Origin: Flammeovirga kamogawensis
GTDB taxonomy: Bacteria; Bacteroidota; Bacteroidia; Cytophagales; Flammeovirgaceae
Assembly: GCF_018736065.1 (NCBI RefSeq)
Contig: NZ_CP076128.1
Location: 2,604,001-2,668,000 of the forward strand
Direction of reading: 5' to 3'
Length of the DNA stretch: 64,000 nucleotides
Part shown: in pieces, positions 1 to 9,911 of the stretch
How the letters are laid out: each line of letters begins with the position of its first letter
Numbering within the stretch: position 1 is the first letter of the stretch
Notes under the pieces: generated by a model
Told to the model about the DNA's origin: nothing
Seen by the model: only the letters and a program-made list of their open reading frames with translations
Database searches by the model: none
Program-made: the position numbers and the translations under genes

Positions 1-1390
1 TAATATGGCTACTCAGAACAGCATCAACTGGTAAAGGCTTATTTTCTGGATAACCCGTTCGTCTCACATAAGTCCAAGCATCCATTCCTCTATTAAAAGT
101 TTCAATATAGCCTTGTTGGTAAACAGCTTTAATTGCATTTGCCTCAGAAAGGTTATCTAAATCTGGTAACCCTCCAATATAGGTATCAAACTCACCTTGT
201 GTAATTCCTCTTCCTGAATCCAACACTGTTGCCAAATTATTTAAATGAATAATATTGAGAATTATTCCTTCCTTGTAATATTGGTCTGCATCTGATGCAT
301 CTCCCGATATCCAACCTTTAAGAATAGCTTCAGCTCTTAAAAACCTCATTTCTGCGGCAGTAACCCAAAAATCTGGAGAAGTTGCAGAAATAAAATGAAG
401 GCTTAATGAAGAGGTAACAGTAAAAGATGAACGAGCACCTGGATCAACACCTCTATGTGGCACTGCTTCTGAAGTTCCCTCTGGACGATCATAAAATATA
501 TCAATACGTGGGTCATTAGACCCTCTTAATAAATCTATAAATGGATTTGAAGCATAAAAGAATAAACTTTGTCCACCTGCATATTGATAATGAAGTTTAT
601 AAAATTGATTAGCATTGGTAAGATCATCATAATAATCTAATTGCACTTGCTCACCTAACTCGTCTACATGATCTTCATTAAATGCTTTTTCTAACCTAGA
701 TTTTGCATAGTTTGGATTATTTTCTGCTAAAACCATTAATGTTTTAATCTTTATTGAATTAGCAAATTTTATCCATCTATTCAAATCTCCTTTAAAAAGT
801 AAATCTTCACTACTTATTTTCTCATTGTTACCTACATCTATATCTGCTACTGCTTGATCTATCATTTGCACAATCCCTTTTAATACATTCTCTTGTGTAT
901 CTCCTTTTGGAAATAGAATATCTGTATTTAATGATTCTGTAAATGGTATATCCTCAAACATTAATGTTAAGTGATAAAATGCAAAAGCTTGAATTATTTT
1001 AAATTGAGCAGCAGTGTTTTGCTCTCCGATACCTAATGCTAATTGCTCTCCTCTACTTGCATTTTTTAATGCCGAAACATAATATGTTGACCAAGTATTT
1101 GTTTGAGGATATGCAGGGATTGAGTAATTATCAGCTTCTGAAAAAACAGATGCTCCAGCACCTACATAATGTTGTGCCCATCTGTTAAATAAATTTGTTT
1201 CCATCACCTTATCAGATGATATCCCTGTAATTACCGTTGTCATTAATAAACCGGGCTGTTCAGCAATCTGATCATCTCCTGCTGCAAAGGGATCTTTGTT
1301 GATATCTAGAATACTATCACAAGAAAATGTTAGGAGAAAAGTCAACGCCAAACATCCTCTTTGAAGTAGGGTTATAATTTTTTTATCCAT
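1..1390 (-). CDS. SusD/RagB-family nutrient-binding outer-membrane lipoprotein (3' end outside window)
   Basis: This partial gene is read from an ATG at 1390 and stays open to the left edge, giving about 463 residues. It begins with a lipoprotein signal peptide: MDKKI, a hydrophobic stretch, then lipobox TFSC near residue 24. The rest is rich in Trp, Tyr and Asn and includes the segment WTYVRRTGYP near the C-terminus, typical of the SusD-like 2 group. SusD proteins sit on the outer leaflet and cap the SusC channel to capture glycans or peptides. The start lies 7 nt after the SusC stop, so the two are co-transcribed. The substrate cannot be told: no hydrolase gene or regulator is visible beside the pair. 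Family is sure; substrate is unknown. Confidence 0.9.
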   Translation of the reverse strand, partial: MDKKIITLLQRGCLALTFLLTFSCDSILDINKDPFAAGDDQIAEQPGLLMTTVITGISSDKVMETNLFNRWAQHYVGAGASVFSEADNYSIPAYPQTNTWSTYYVSALKNASRGEQLALGIGEQNTAAQFKIIQAFAFYHLTLMFEDIPFTESLNTDILFPKGDTQENVLKGIVQMIDQAVADIDVGNNEKISSEDLLFKGDLNRWIKFANSIKIKTLMVLAENNPNYAKSRLEKAFNEDHVDELGEQVQLDYYDDLTNANQFYKLHYQYAGGQSLFFYASNPFIDLLRGSNDPRIDIFYDRPEGTSEAVPHRGVDPGARSSFTVTSSLSLHFISATSPDFWVTAAEMRFLRAEAILKGWISGDASDADQYYKEGIILNIIHLNNLATVLDSGRGITQGEFDTYIGGLPDLDNLSEANAIKAVYQQGYIETFNRGMDAWTYVRRTGYPENKPLPVDAVLSSHI

Positions 1391-1397
1391 AATCATC

Positions 1398-4300
1398 TTA
1401 AAAAATAATTTTTAGGTTTCCTCCAAAACTTCTTGTCGAGGGTAAACTACCCATTTCTACAGCTCCAGATGCATCACTTGCGGCTTGGAATAAACTTGTT
1501 TCTGGATCAATATGAGGTATTTCACTATATATTAACCATAAGTTTCTAGCCTCAAATCCAATTGAAACAGACTTTAAGAAGTTTGTCTTTTTAATAATTG
1601 ATGGTGGTAAAGTATAAGCTAAACTTATCTCTCTCAGCTTTACATAAGTCTTATTGAATACAGCCCCTTCTGCAATACCACTTGTAGAATAGCTCTGCCA
1701 ATAATCTTGATGAGTTACGGCAATATCATTTTGACGTAAAGTACCATCTCCATTTTCTACATATGCATTTTTATCTACAAATGCTTGCTCTCTATTTAAA
1801 GCTGTCTCTTCCGCAAAACCATCATACCTTAAATCACCTACTGTTCTAGAAATCATCTTACCTCCTTGATTCCAATCAATCAAAAAGTTTAAAGTAACTC
1901 CTTTGTAAGTGAAGCTATTTTGAAAGCCTAATAGAAAATCTGGTTGTATTTCACCAAAAGTTTGCTCATCGCCCTGCATTCTTAACCCAGTTTTTGGATC
2001 AACTAAAATTTCTCCAGAATCGGCTCTTTTAAAACCTACTCCTTGTAATTCTAAAGATTTACCAGGTACTGCTTGAACAGATACTCCGTTAAACCCTGAC
2101 GCAATCTGTAGTTTTTCTAGACCTTCAGTCAATTCTGTTACTTTATTTCTATTCTTGGTAAAATTAATCTGAGAATTCCATTCAAAAGCATCAGATTGGA
2201 TAGGAACAAATGAAAGTAATAATTCTATACCTTCATTTTGTACAGCTCCTGCATTTACTCTTTTAGATCTATAACCTGTAGATTCTGGTGTTGGAACTGC
2301 TAAAATCTGGTTCTTTGTTTCAATTTGATAATACGTTAAATCTATTCCTATTCTACCATTAAAGAAACTTAATTCTGTACCTACTTCCCATGAGTTTTGA
2401 CGTTCTGGAACTAACCCTTCAGGTGGAATTACATCTGTTGCTGTATATGCCGTTTGACCATTAAAAGGATAGTTATTTGAAGTACTATATTGTCCAAAAT
2501 AAGTTGATCTAGGATAGTAATAGTAATCTAATTGATATGGGTTTGTATCATTACCAACCTGTGCCGCACTTAACCTTAATTTACCGTATGAAAATACATC
2601 ATTATGTAAGTTTAATGCTTCTGAGAATACAAATGACAAACTTCCTGAAGGATAAAAGTATGATCTATTATCTTTCGGTAAAGTTGATGACCAATCATTT
2701 CTCATTGTTACATTTAAAGTTAAGTAGTTATTATAAGTAAGTGATATATCTCCATAAGCACCTAATAAACGTTGCTCTACAAAATCAGTAGTAGAAGTTG
2801 TATTTTTTGCATTTGCTGGTGTATATAAATCTGTTACTGAAAGCTCGGATGCAGACAATGTACTTCTTTTAAATACTCTACTATTGTATTCATGTCCAAC
2901 AATTGCCGTTAATTTAAATTTATCTCCAAACTCTTTCTGAATTGTAGCCATTAAAGATGTCGTCAATTCAGTTCTTTCCATATCATCATTTACAAACGAT
3001 CCATTAATGGCTCCTAATGTTCCTTTTGCAGATTTAGAAAAACGCTTATCTACTCTATAATCAAGACCTGCCCTAGCTCTAAATGTTAACCAATCAGTCG
3101 CTTTAGCTTCTAACATACCAAAACCAAAGAAACGATTTACATTTACATTATTACCATTTTTTTCTGCTACCCAATAAGGGCTATTAGAAAACCTACCTAT
3201 TGGGTCTTGTTCTCCATCTACTAAATACAAACGTTCTAAAGGAGTTGTTCTTGGGATTCCATTAATTATTGAGGTTAAAACATTTGGTGAATTTCCTCCT
3301 TGAGATACAGAACCTCTAGTCTCTGACTTGATATAATTCATACCAACCCTAGATTTAATCACTTTATTTAATTGCTGACCTGCATTTACAGCAAATGTAT
3401 ATCTATCTAATCCTGCGCCTGGTACAATACCTTTCTGATTCATTGAAGTAAATCCTAATCGGTAATCTCCTTTTTCTGTAGCACTAGAAACATCTACTGA
3501 GTTAATAAATAATGTACCTGTCTGATAGAAGTCTTCTACATTAGTTGGATAAGCTTTTAATGTTTGTAATGGCCACTGACTTTCTGGTAAATCTGCTGTA
3601 TCTGCTGCATAACTATACGCTGGTACAACTTGTCCATTTATCTCTGGTCCCCATCCATTTTCAGCTCGTTTATCATATTTACCATAATATCCTTGTGCAT
3701 ATCTATTTTGAAATGAAGGTAATCTATTAGGGCTCTCCGCTCTAAAACTAGAACTCAAGCTTACAGTTGGACCTTCTTTTACATTTCCTTTTTTAGTAGT
3801 AATAATGATTGCTCCATTGGCAGCTCTTGAACCATACAAAGCTGCAGCTGAAGCTCCTTTAAGTACAGTTACTGATGCTATATCTGCTGGGTTTATTTCT
3901 CCAGCACCATTACCTGCATCAAATGCTCCAGAAATACCACTACCTGTTGATATGTTAGTGTTTGAAACAGGAATACCATCTACAACTATTAGAGGTTGAT
4001 TTCCTCCACTTAATGAGTTAGTACCTCGAATTACAATTCTTGTTGACCCTCCTGGGTTTGAACTTGCTTGAGATACCTGAACTCCAGGAACTTTACCAGA
4101 TAGAGAATTCAAAAAGTTTGTAGATTTCACCCTATCCACTTCTTCACCCTTTACGGAGGTAACGGAATACCCTAAAGTACGTTTCTCTCTTTCAATGGCA
4201 TTTGCGGTAACAATTACTTCATCTAACTCCTCAGTATTTTCTTCCATTGCAACATCAATAACCGATTGGTTACCAACTGTTACCTCTTTGGATTGCATAC

Positions 4301-4526
4301 CAATAAAATTAAATACAATTGTATTATCTTCTGACTGTAACTGTATTTTATACTTACCATCTATGTCCGAAACCGCTCCTCGTCGAGTTCCTTTGACAAC
4401 AACAGTTACTCCAGGTAATGGCTTTACTCCGTCTGTAACAGTTCCCGATATTACTTTTTCTTGTGCTAAAGAAATCGAAATCGAAATTACAGATAGTAGC
4501 CAACATAGTGTTGCTCTTAGTCTCAT
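1398..4526 (-). CDS. SusC/RagA-family TonB-linked outer-membrane receptor
   Basis: The product has 1042 residues, normal for SusC. A signal peptide ends at SLAQ (about residue 22). A carboxypeptidase-regulatory-like beta-sandwich follows (VISGTVTDG to about residue 95), then a plug domain containing VTVLKGASAAALYGSRAANG-type sequence (about 110-245), then a long 22-strand barrel ending in LKIIF with a terminal Phe. It imports a ligand captured by the SusD partner using TonB energy. It is the first gene of a susC-susD operon. The 323-nt upstream gap holds the hslU terminator but no obvious promoter and no ECF sigma/anti-sigma pair, so control of this locus is not explained locally. Confidence 0.95.
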   Translation of the reverse strand: MRLRATLCWLLSVISISISLAQEKVISGTVTDGVKPLPGVTVVVKGTRRGAVSDIDGKYKIQLQSEDNTIVFNFIGMQSKEVTVGNQSVIDVAMEENTEELDEVIVTANAIEREKRTLGYSVTSVKGEEVDRVKSTNFLNSLSGKVPGVQVSQASSNPGGSTRIVIRGTNSLSGGNQPLIVVDGIPVSNTNISTGSGISGAFDAGNGAGEINPADIASVTVLKGASAAALYGSRAANGAIIITTKKGNVKEGPTVSLSSSFRAESPNRLPSFQNRYAQGYYGKYDKRAENGWGPEINGQVVPAYSYAADTADLPESQWPLQTLKAYPTNVEDFYQTGTLFINSVDVSSATEKGDYRLGFTSMNQKGIVPGAGLDRYTFAVNAGQQLNKVIKSRVGMNYIKSETRGSVSQGGNSPNVLTSIINGIPRTTPLERLYLVDGEQDPIGRFSNSPYWVAEKNGNNVNVNRFFGFGMLEAKATDWLTFRARAGLDYRVDKRFSKSAKGTLGAINGSFVNDDMERTELTTSLMATIQKEFGDKFKLTAIVGHEYNSRVFKRSTLSASELSVTDLYTPANAKNTTSTTDFVEQRLLGAYGDISLTYNNYLTLNVTMRNDWSSTLPKDNRSYFYPSGSLSFVFSEALNLHNDVFSYGKLRLSAAQVGNDTNPYQLDYYYYPRSTYFGQYSTSNNYPFNGQTAYTATDVIPPEGLVPERQNSWEVGTELSFFNGRIGIDLTYYQIETKNQILAVPTPESTGYRSKRVNAGAVQNEGIELLLSFVPIQSDAFEWNSQINFTKNRNKVTELTEGLEKLQIASGFNGVSVQAVPGKSLELQGVGFKRADSGEILVDPKTGLRMQGDEQTFGEIQPDFLLGFQNSFTYKGVTLNFLIDWNQGGKMISRTVGDLRYDGFAEETALNREQAFVDKNAYVENGDGTLRQNDIAVTHQDYWQSYSTSGIAEGAVFNKTYVKLREISLAYTLPPSIIKKTNFLKSVSIGFEARNLWLIYSEIPHIDPETSLFQAASDASGAVEMGSLPSTRSFGGNLKIIF

Positions 4527-4849
4527 TCGTTAACTATTGGTTATTTTGATTGAAGTCTACTAATAAGTTCTTCGTCAGGTATTACTGAAGATATTTGTAA
4601 TAGAAAAGAGTCTCAGTGAGCTTGTGTTATTTATGCATTTATAGTTCTGTCAGCATTTAGTGCACCTCTTCTCATTTAATTGACGAGTTAAATATTAACT
4701 TTCTTTACATAATATTACATAATTTTATTGTTTTTTCACCTAAAATCAATCAAGAAAAAATTGTACTATTCAAGCAAATCAAAAAAAAATCCCAACTTCA
4801 AATAAATGAAGCTGGGATTTCAAAGCTCATAACACTACACACTCTTTTG
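4527..4849. other. Intergenic region between hslU and susC
   Basis: This 323-nt A+T-rich gap contains the minus-strand terminator of hslU near 4787-4820. The remainder is the susC leader and promoter region. I looked for TAnnTTTG on the minus strand and found no convincing match. No small ORF or RNA gene is supported. Confidence 0.5.
4781..4820 (-). terminator. Rho-independent terminator of hslU
   Basis: The inverted repeat 4787-4800 / 4807-4820 has a 6-nt loop and one mismatch that becomes a G-U pair in the minus transcript. The A-run at 4781-4789 reads as a U-tract on the minus strand. It lies just after the hslU stop. Confidence 0.85.
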
Positions 4850-6226
4850 TTAGAGTATATATTGACTTAAGTCTCTATTTTTAACTAAACCTGATAAACG
4901 CTCATGTACCATTTCTTTAGTGACAACAATTTGAGCGTTTGCACCAATTACATCTGGAACATCAAACAATAAATCATTTAATAAATGAGACATTACAGTA
5001 TGTAATCTTCTTGCTCCAATATTTTCTACCTCTACATTAATTTCATATGCGATTGTAGCAATTTCATCCAGAGCATCCTCATTAAAAGATAATTTCACGC
5101 CTTCAGCTTCTAATAAAGCTTCATATTGCTTAGTTAAAGCATTTTTTGGTTGACGTAAAATTGTTCTAAAGTCTTTATCTGTAAGACTTTGTAATTCTAC
5201 TCTAATTGGGAAACGACCTTGAAGCTCAGGTATTAAATCAGAAGGTTTAGAAACGTGGAATGCTCCTGCAGCAACAAAAAGGATATGATCTGTTTTAACC
5301 ATACCATGTTTTGTATTTACTGTACTTCCTTCTACGATTGGAAGTAAATCTCTTTGAACACCTTCTCTAGAAACATCGGCTCCTTGTTTATTACCACCAC
5401 TAGCTACTTTATCAATTTCATCAATAAATATAATACCAGAGTTTTCAGCTAAACGAACAGCCTCATCTTTTACCTCGTCCATGTCGATAAGCTTAGCACT
5501 TTCTTGATCTACTAAAATCTTACGTGCTTCTGCAATCGTCATTTTTCTTTTCTTAGTTTTCTTAGGAAGCATTCCATTGATCATCTCTTGGATGTTCATC
5601 ATAGAACCTTCATCCATTGGAGCTCCGCCGCCTATAAAACCAAGTCCGCCACCATTTTTATCAACAGTAACATCTATTTTTCTATCTTCTAATTCTCCTG
5701 CACGTAATTTTTCTCTAAAACGTTCACGTGTTTTTTCATTTAACTCATGGTCAGAAGAAATATATTCACCTGTATTATTTGTTGTAGGAGTACTTTTTAA
5801 AGGTGGAATTAATGCATCAAGAATAACGTCTTCAACAGCTTGAGCTGTTTTTTCTTCTACTAAAGCTTTCTTTAAATCTTTAATCATGCCTACAGATTGT
5901 TCAACAAGGTCTCTAACCATGCTTTCTACATCTCTACCAACATAACCAACTTCTGTAAATTTAGAGGCCTCAACCTTAACAAATGGAGCTTTTGCTACTT
6001 TTGCTAGTCGACGAGCAATTTCCGTCTTACCAACTCCTGTAGAACCAATCATTAATATATTGTTGGGCATAATTTCTTTTTTAAGATCACCCTTAACGTT
6101 CATTCTACGCCAACGGTTTCTTAAAGCAATAGATACATTTTTCTTTGCGTCATCCTGACCGATAATGTATTTATCTAATTCTGATACAATTTCTCTCGGG
6201 GTTAAATATTTTGAGTTCTCTAACAT
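4850..6226 (-). CDS. hslU: HslU, ATPase subunit of the HslUV (ClpYQ) protease
   Basis: The product is a 458-residue AAA+ unfoldase that feeds substrates to the HslV peptidase in the cytoplasm. Walker A is GSTGVGKT at residues 61-68, Walker B is IIFIDEID in the middle, and the I-domain insertion lies between them. The C-terminus ends in SQYIL, the tail that docks into HslV in this family. The start at 6226 (MLENSKYLTPRE) is chosen because it matches the conserved family N-terminus. A longer reading from 6358 would overlap the upstream porQ gene by 91 nt and adds non-conserved sequence. It is the last gene of the M16-porQ-hslU operon. hslV is not adjacent, although the two usually pair. Confidence 0.95.
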   Translation of the reverse strand: MLENSKYLTPREIVSELDKYIIGQDDAKKNVSIALRNRWRRMNVKGDLKKEIMPNNILMIGSTGVGKTEIARRLAKVAKAPFVKVEASKFTEVGYVGRDVESMVRDLVEQSVGMIKDLKKALVEEKTAQAVEDVILDALIPPLKSTPTTNNTGEYISSDHELNEKTRERFREKLRAGELEDRKIDVTVDKNGGGLGFIGGGAPMDEGSMMNIQEMINGMLPKKTKKRKMTIAEARKILVDQESAKLIDMDEVKDEAVRLAENSGIIFIDEIDKVASGGNKQGADVSREGVQRDLLPIVEGSTVNTKHGMVKTDHILFVAAGAFHVSKPSDLIPELQGRFPIRVELQSLTDKDFRTILRQPKNALTKQYEALLEAEGVKLSFNEDALDEIATIAYEINVEVENIGARRLHTVMSHLLNDLLFDVPDVIGANAQIVVTKEMVHERLSGLVKNRDLSQYIL

Positions 6227-6267
6227 TGATTTATTATTAATGTGATCAACTATATATAATTTGATTT

Positions 6268-7329
6268 TTATTCTATCACTGTTTTCTTTCTTTTTTCCCA
6301 GCCTGAAGTAGCTACTGCTAAACTTAAACTGTTTGTAGGTCCTGCAACATGATACCAAGCAACACTATAACTAAAATCAATATGTTTCTTGATTTTTAAA
6401 GCAGCTCCTAAAGACATCCCTGCTAATCCTTTTACTCCTTGAGTAACCATTTCTTTACGGCGCATCACATTGTAACCTGCCCTAAGATTAATGACTTTAC
6501 CCAATACAAATTCACCTCCAAAGGCAAAGTGCCGTGACAATTTGTCAGTAAAACTAGGTTCTGTGTATAGTTCATTACCAAAAGCATCTGTTTCGCCTTT
6601 TAAAGAAGTATCTGTATATGTGATATCAAATTCATGAATATGATGATAAGTAACAGAAAAGCGAATTGGCATTTGTTGAGGTTTGAAAGAAATTCCTAAT
6701 TGAGTATCAAAAGGTAATTCACTTTCATCATTTGGTTGATATTCTTTCATTACAAAACCTGCATTCTTTATTACTAAACCTATCACTAAGTCTTTTGTTG
6801 GGTGAATGAAAGAGCCATTCATATCAAACATTAAAGCATTTGATTTATAGCTTTCTATAGTTGAAGCAGCAAACTTCATATTTGCAGCAAATGAAAACAC
6901 TCCAATTTTTCTAGTATAACTTCCTTGAAACCAATAATCGTTTGCATTATAAGTTCCTGTATAGTTTCCATTTTGATCAAAGCCTTCAAAATCTCCATAT
7001 CCCATATACCCCATTCCAAAGCCGATAACACCTTTACCTACTTTTTTAGCGTAACCAAGCGTAGTAAGCCCTGCCGTAGTATGATAATCGTAATAATTAA
7101 AGATTACTTTATTTACAGAGTTATCACCTAAAAGAGATGAGTTATAAAACATAGCGTTAGCATCATTAACTCCAGAGGACGTTAAAAAACCTCCTAACCC
7201 CACTTGTCTCGCATTTGTAGGTACTGTTAAGAAATTATATGTTTTTGCACCTCCTAATTGAGCGAATAAATTTGATGCACTTAAGAGAAGTATTGTTATT
7301 GAGAATAGAAAAATTGAGTTCTGCTTCAT
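6268..7329 (-). CDS. porQ: PorQ-like type IX secretion outer-membrane protein
   Basis: The product has 353 residues with a signal peptide ending at NLFAQ. It then shows LGGAKTYNFLTVPTNARQVGLGG and an AMFYNSS segment typical of the PorV/PorQ fold, followed by alternating strands of a FadL-like beta-barrel. PorQ is a component of the PorU-PorV-PorQ-PorZ attachment complex that processes and anchors type IX cargo at the cell surface. The start at 7329 is preferred over an ATG 13 codons upstream because it puts Lys-Gln directly before the hydrophobic core and avoids overlap with the M16 gene. It starts 1 nt after that gene's stop. The related PorV and PorU lie about 16 kb away on the same strand. 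Confidence 0.82.
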   Translation of the reverse strand: MKQNSIFLFSITILLLSASNLFAQLGGAKTYNFLTVPTNARQVGLGGFLTSSGVNDANAMFYNSSLLGDNSVNKVIFNYYDYHTTAGLTTLGYAKKVGKGVIGFGMGYMGYGDFEGFDQNGNYTGTYNANDYWFQGSYTRKIGVFSFAANMKFAASTIESYKSNALMFDMNGSFIHPTKDLVIGLVIKNAGFVMKEYQPNDESELPFDTQLGISFKPQQMPIRFSVTYHHIHEFDITYTDTSLKGETDAFGNELYTEPSFTDKLSRHFAFGGEFVLGKVINLRAGYNVMRRKEMVTQGVKGLAGMSLGAALKIKKHIDFSYSVAWYHVAGPTNSLSLAVATSGWEKRKKTVIE

Positions 7330-7330
7330 G

Positions 7331-8566
7331 TTATTTTGCTTTATAAAATAAAGTTGAGCAATTATCATCTATTAAAACCTGCTTTGCTTTATTACTGATT
7401 TCTAAAGCAGAAACACTTCTTAATTTTTCCTCTTCCTCATTTATCAAGTTAGGGTTTCCTAAGATTGCTCCATAAGCTATAGACATTGCTCTAGGTAAAA
7501 TTTCTGTCTTTCCATATGTCATAGAAAATTCAGCCTGATTTTTTACCTTTTCTAGATCTTCCTCTGAAATTGGAGTAGAACAAAAATCATTTAAAAGGGC
7601 TACTAATTTAGCATCTGCTTCTTCTAAAGAAACTCCATCAGATAATTTACCGGTCATACATAATAATCCAGGGTCAAAAGATCCTGTTATGTAGGCTGAT
7701 AAACCTGAGAATATTTTCTCTTCTTTTACTAATTTTTGATGAAGCACAGAAGATTTTCCTCTACCTAATAAATCACTTAATAAATCTGTAGAATAATAAC
7801 CTGTTTTATTTCTTCCTTCCATATGCCATACTTTATATAACATATCAATAGGTACTTTTTCTTCTACAATTAGTTTTCTTGGTGCAGTCTGAATCTGTTC
7901 AACAGGAATATTTCTCTTTGGTTTTTCTCCGCTAGGAATTGGTCCAAACCATTTTTTAGCCAATTGTTTTACTTCTTCTAGTTTTACATTACCAGCTACT
8001 ACCATTACTGCATTAGAAGGAACATAATATTTATGAAAAAATGCTTTCACATCATCCATAGTTGCCTCTTCTATATGGCTAATCTTTTTACCAATTGTTG
8101 GCCATTGATAAGAATGATCTTTATAAGCCAATTTTCTAAGATGATGCCAAGCATCTCCATAAGGTTGATTAATATATCTTTGCTTATATTCTTCTATTAC
8201 TACTTTCCTTTGTACCTCTAAGGCATTCGAATCAAATGATAAGCTCAACATTCTATCTGATTCCAACCAAAAAGCAGTCTCTAAATTTTGAGCAGGAAGT
8301 GTAATGTAATAATTCGTTATATCAGGAGATGTAAAAGCATTATTTGTACCGCCTACCTTTTGAAGTGGAGCATCATATGAGGGAATATTTACAGATCCGC
8401 TAAACATCAAATGTTCAAATAAATGTGCAAAACCTGTTTTATTTGGGTCTTCATCCCGAGAACCTACATCATACATTATATTTACAACAGCCGAAGCAAT
8501 ATGATGATCTTCATGAACAAAAACTTTCAGGCCATTATCTAAAGTAAACTCTCTGTATTTTATCAT
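7331..8566 (-). CDS. M16-family zinc metallopeptidase, catalytic subunit (HxxEH present)
   Basis: The product has 411 residues and no clear signal peptide. The inverted zinc motif H48-L-F-E51-H52 is intact, and the distal glutamate lies in VVIEEYKQ near 125-126. The C-terminal half lacks the arginine/tyrosine pair that completes the M16B active site: the corresponding stretch reads LVKEEKIFSGLSAY. It is therefore the zinc-binding half of a two-subunit protease. The likely partner, with Arg/Tyr and no zinc motif, is encoded at 21341-22627. In M16B systems such as the Sphingomonas SPH2681/2682 pair the two genes are normally adjacent. It heads the operon with porQ and hslU. Confidence 0.9.
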   Translation of the reverse strand: MIKYREFTLDNGLKVFVHEDHHIASAVVNIMYDVGSRDEDPNKTGFAHLFEHLMFSGSVNIPSYDAPLQKVGGTNNAFTSPDITNYYITLPAQNLETAFWLESDRMLSLSFDSNALEVQRKVVIEEYKQRYINQPYGDAWHHLRKLAYKDHSYQWPTIGKKISHIEEATMDDVKAFFHKYYVPSNAVMVVAGNVKLEEVKQLAKKWFGPIPSGEKPKRNIPVEQIQTAPRKLIVEEKVPIDMLYKVWHMEGRNKTGYYSTDLLSDLLGRGKSSVLHQKLVKEEKIFSGLSAYITGSFDPGLLCMTGKLSDGVSLEEADAKLVALLNDFCSTPISEEDLEKVKNQAEFSMTYGKTEILPRAMSIAYGAILGNPNLINEEEEKLRSVSALEISNKAKQVLIDDNCSTLFYKAK

Positions 8567-8721
8567 TCCTTTTTTTGTAATGATTATAATGGATAATTCT
8601 AAATGAAAAGTAGCTAAACAATAGCCTCACACTAAATTCTCCATAATAACCTCTAGTGTGTATGTTAAAGTTAGCAGACCACGACAACTTTACAAAGTAT
8701 AAATTAGATCGAACATTTTGC

Positions 8722-8729
8722 TAACTTTG
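8722..8729 (+). promoter_or_regulatory. Putative -7 element upstream of ruvB
   Basis: TAACTTTG fits the Bacteroidota -7 consensus TAnnTTTG and lies 44 nt before the ruvB ATG. I see no clear TTTG at the -33 position, so this is a moderate call. Confidence 0.42.
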
Positions 8730-8773
8730 TTTGTGATAGAAAATACAATACCAATTTTCTAATCAAAAGGTAT

Positions 8774-9805
8774 ATGCGTGAAGATTATTTAAAAGGAGAT
8801 AATGAAGGTTTCTCTAATGCTGAACGAGACGTTGAAAAAGCACTAAGACCCCTTTCATTTAAAGATTTTACAGGACAGGATAAGATTATAGAAAATCTTA
8901 AAGTCTTTGTTATGGCTGCTAGAAAAAGAGGAGAACCATTAGATCATGTTTTACTACATGGACCTCCTGGTTTAGGAAAAACTACTCTTTCTAACATTAT
9001 AGCAAACGAAATGGATGCTGAAATAAAAATAACATCTGGTCCGGTTTTAGAAAAACCTAGTGATTTAGCTGGTCTTTTAACAAATTTAGAGGACAATGAT
9101 GTTTTATTTATTGATGAAATTCATAGACTAAACCCCGTTGTTGAAGAGTATTTATATTCTGCCATGGAAGATTTCAGAATTGACATTATGTTAGATTCTG
9201 GACCTAATGCACGTACAATACAAATTGATTTAAATCCTTTTACCTTAATTGGAGCGACCACTAGATCTGGACTTTTAACAGCTCCCCTGAGAGCTCGTTT
9301 TGGTATTAATTCAAGGTTACAGTACTACGATTCAAAACTTCTAACTACAATTGTTCAACGTTCTTCTAACATTCTAAGCACGCCAATTAATGATGACGCT
9401 GCTTATGAAATTGCTCGACGTAGTAGAGGTACACCTCGTATTTCTAATAATTTATTAAGACGTACTCGAGATTTTGCAGAAATTAAAGGAAATGGAACAA
9501 TTTCTATGGATATCGCAAAAATGGCTTTAAATGCTTTAAATGTTGATCAAGGTGGCTTAGATGAGATGGATAACCGCATTTTAACTACTATTATTGAAAA
9601 GTTTAAAGGCGGTCCTGTAGGTATAAATACAATAGCAACTGCATGTGGTGATGAGGCCGAAACTATTGAAGAAGTATACGAACCTTTTTTAATTCAAGAA
9701 GGCTTTATAAAAAGGACTTCTAGAGGAAGAGAAGTTACAATGAGAGCATATGAACACTTAGGTATTTCACCTCCAACTGACGGGAATCAAGGAGAATTAT
9801 TCTAA
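8774..9805 (+). CDS. ruvB: RuvB, Holliday-junction branch-migration helicase
   Basis: The product has 343 residues, the usual length. Walker A is GPPGLGKT at 63-70, Walker [10 protein letters not shown] at about 111-119, and sensor [15 protein letters not shown] follows with its arginine finger. The C-terminal winged helix contains [17 protein letters not shown]. RuvB hexamers drive branch migration with RuvA during recombination repair. ruvA and ruvC are not neighbours. The gene is monocistronic: it has its own upstream -7 element and a strong terminator 28 nt downstream. Confidence 0.98.
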   Translation: MREDYLKGDNEGFSNAERDVEKALRPLSFKDFTGQDKIIENLKVFVMAARKRGEPLDHVLLHGPPGLGKTTLSNIIANEMDAEIKITSGPVLEKPSDLAGLLTNLEDNDVLFIDEIHRLNPVVEEYLYSAMEDFRIDIMLDSGPNARTIQIDLNPFTLIGATTRSGLLTAPLRARFGINSRLQYYDSKLLTTIVQRSSNILSTPINDDAAYEIARRSRGTPRISNNLLRRTRDFAEIKGNGTISMDIAKMALNALNVDQGGLDEMDNRILTTIIEKFKGGPVGINTIATACGDEAETIEEVYEPFLIQEGFIKRTSRGREVTMRAYEHLGISPPTDGNQGELF

Positions 9806-9832
9806 TATTTAATTGTTAAAAATACAATTATG

Positions 9833-9868
9833 AAAGGTTTGAGGTAAAATAACCTCAAACCTTTTTTT
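9833..9868 (+). terminator. Rho-independent terminator after ruvB
   Basis: A perfect 13-bp stem (9833-9845 with 9852-9864) and 6-nt loop are followed by a T-run to 9868. Confidence 0.92.
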
Positions 9869-9911
9869 ATAATATTTTTTATTAGTATAATTATAGTTAT
9901 AAATAATTACT

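Noticed and set aside
4195-4533. Plus-strand 112-residue ORF antisense to susC
   Set aside because: It is a shadow of the susC reading frame, with no start context or domain; susC is certain.
6227-6358. N-terminal extension of HslU
   Set aside because: It overlaps the porQ coding end by 91 nt and has no family match; the conserved start is at 6226.
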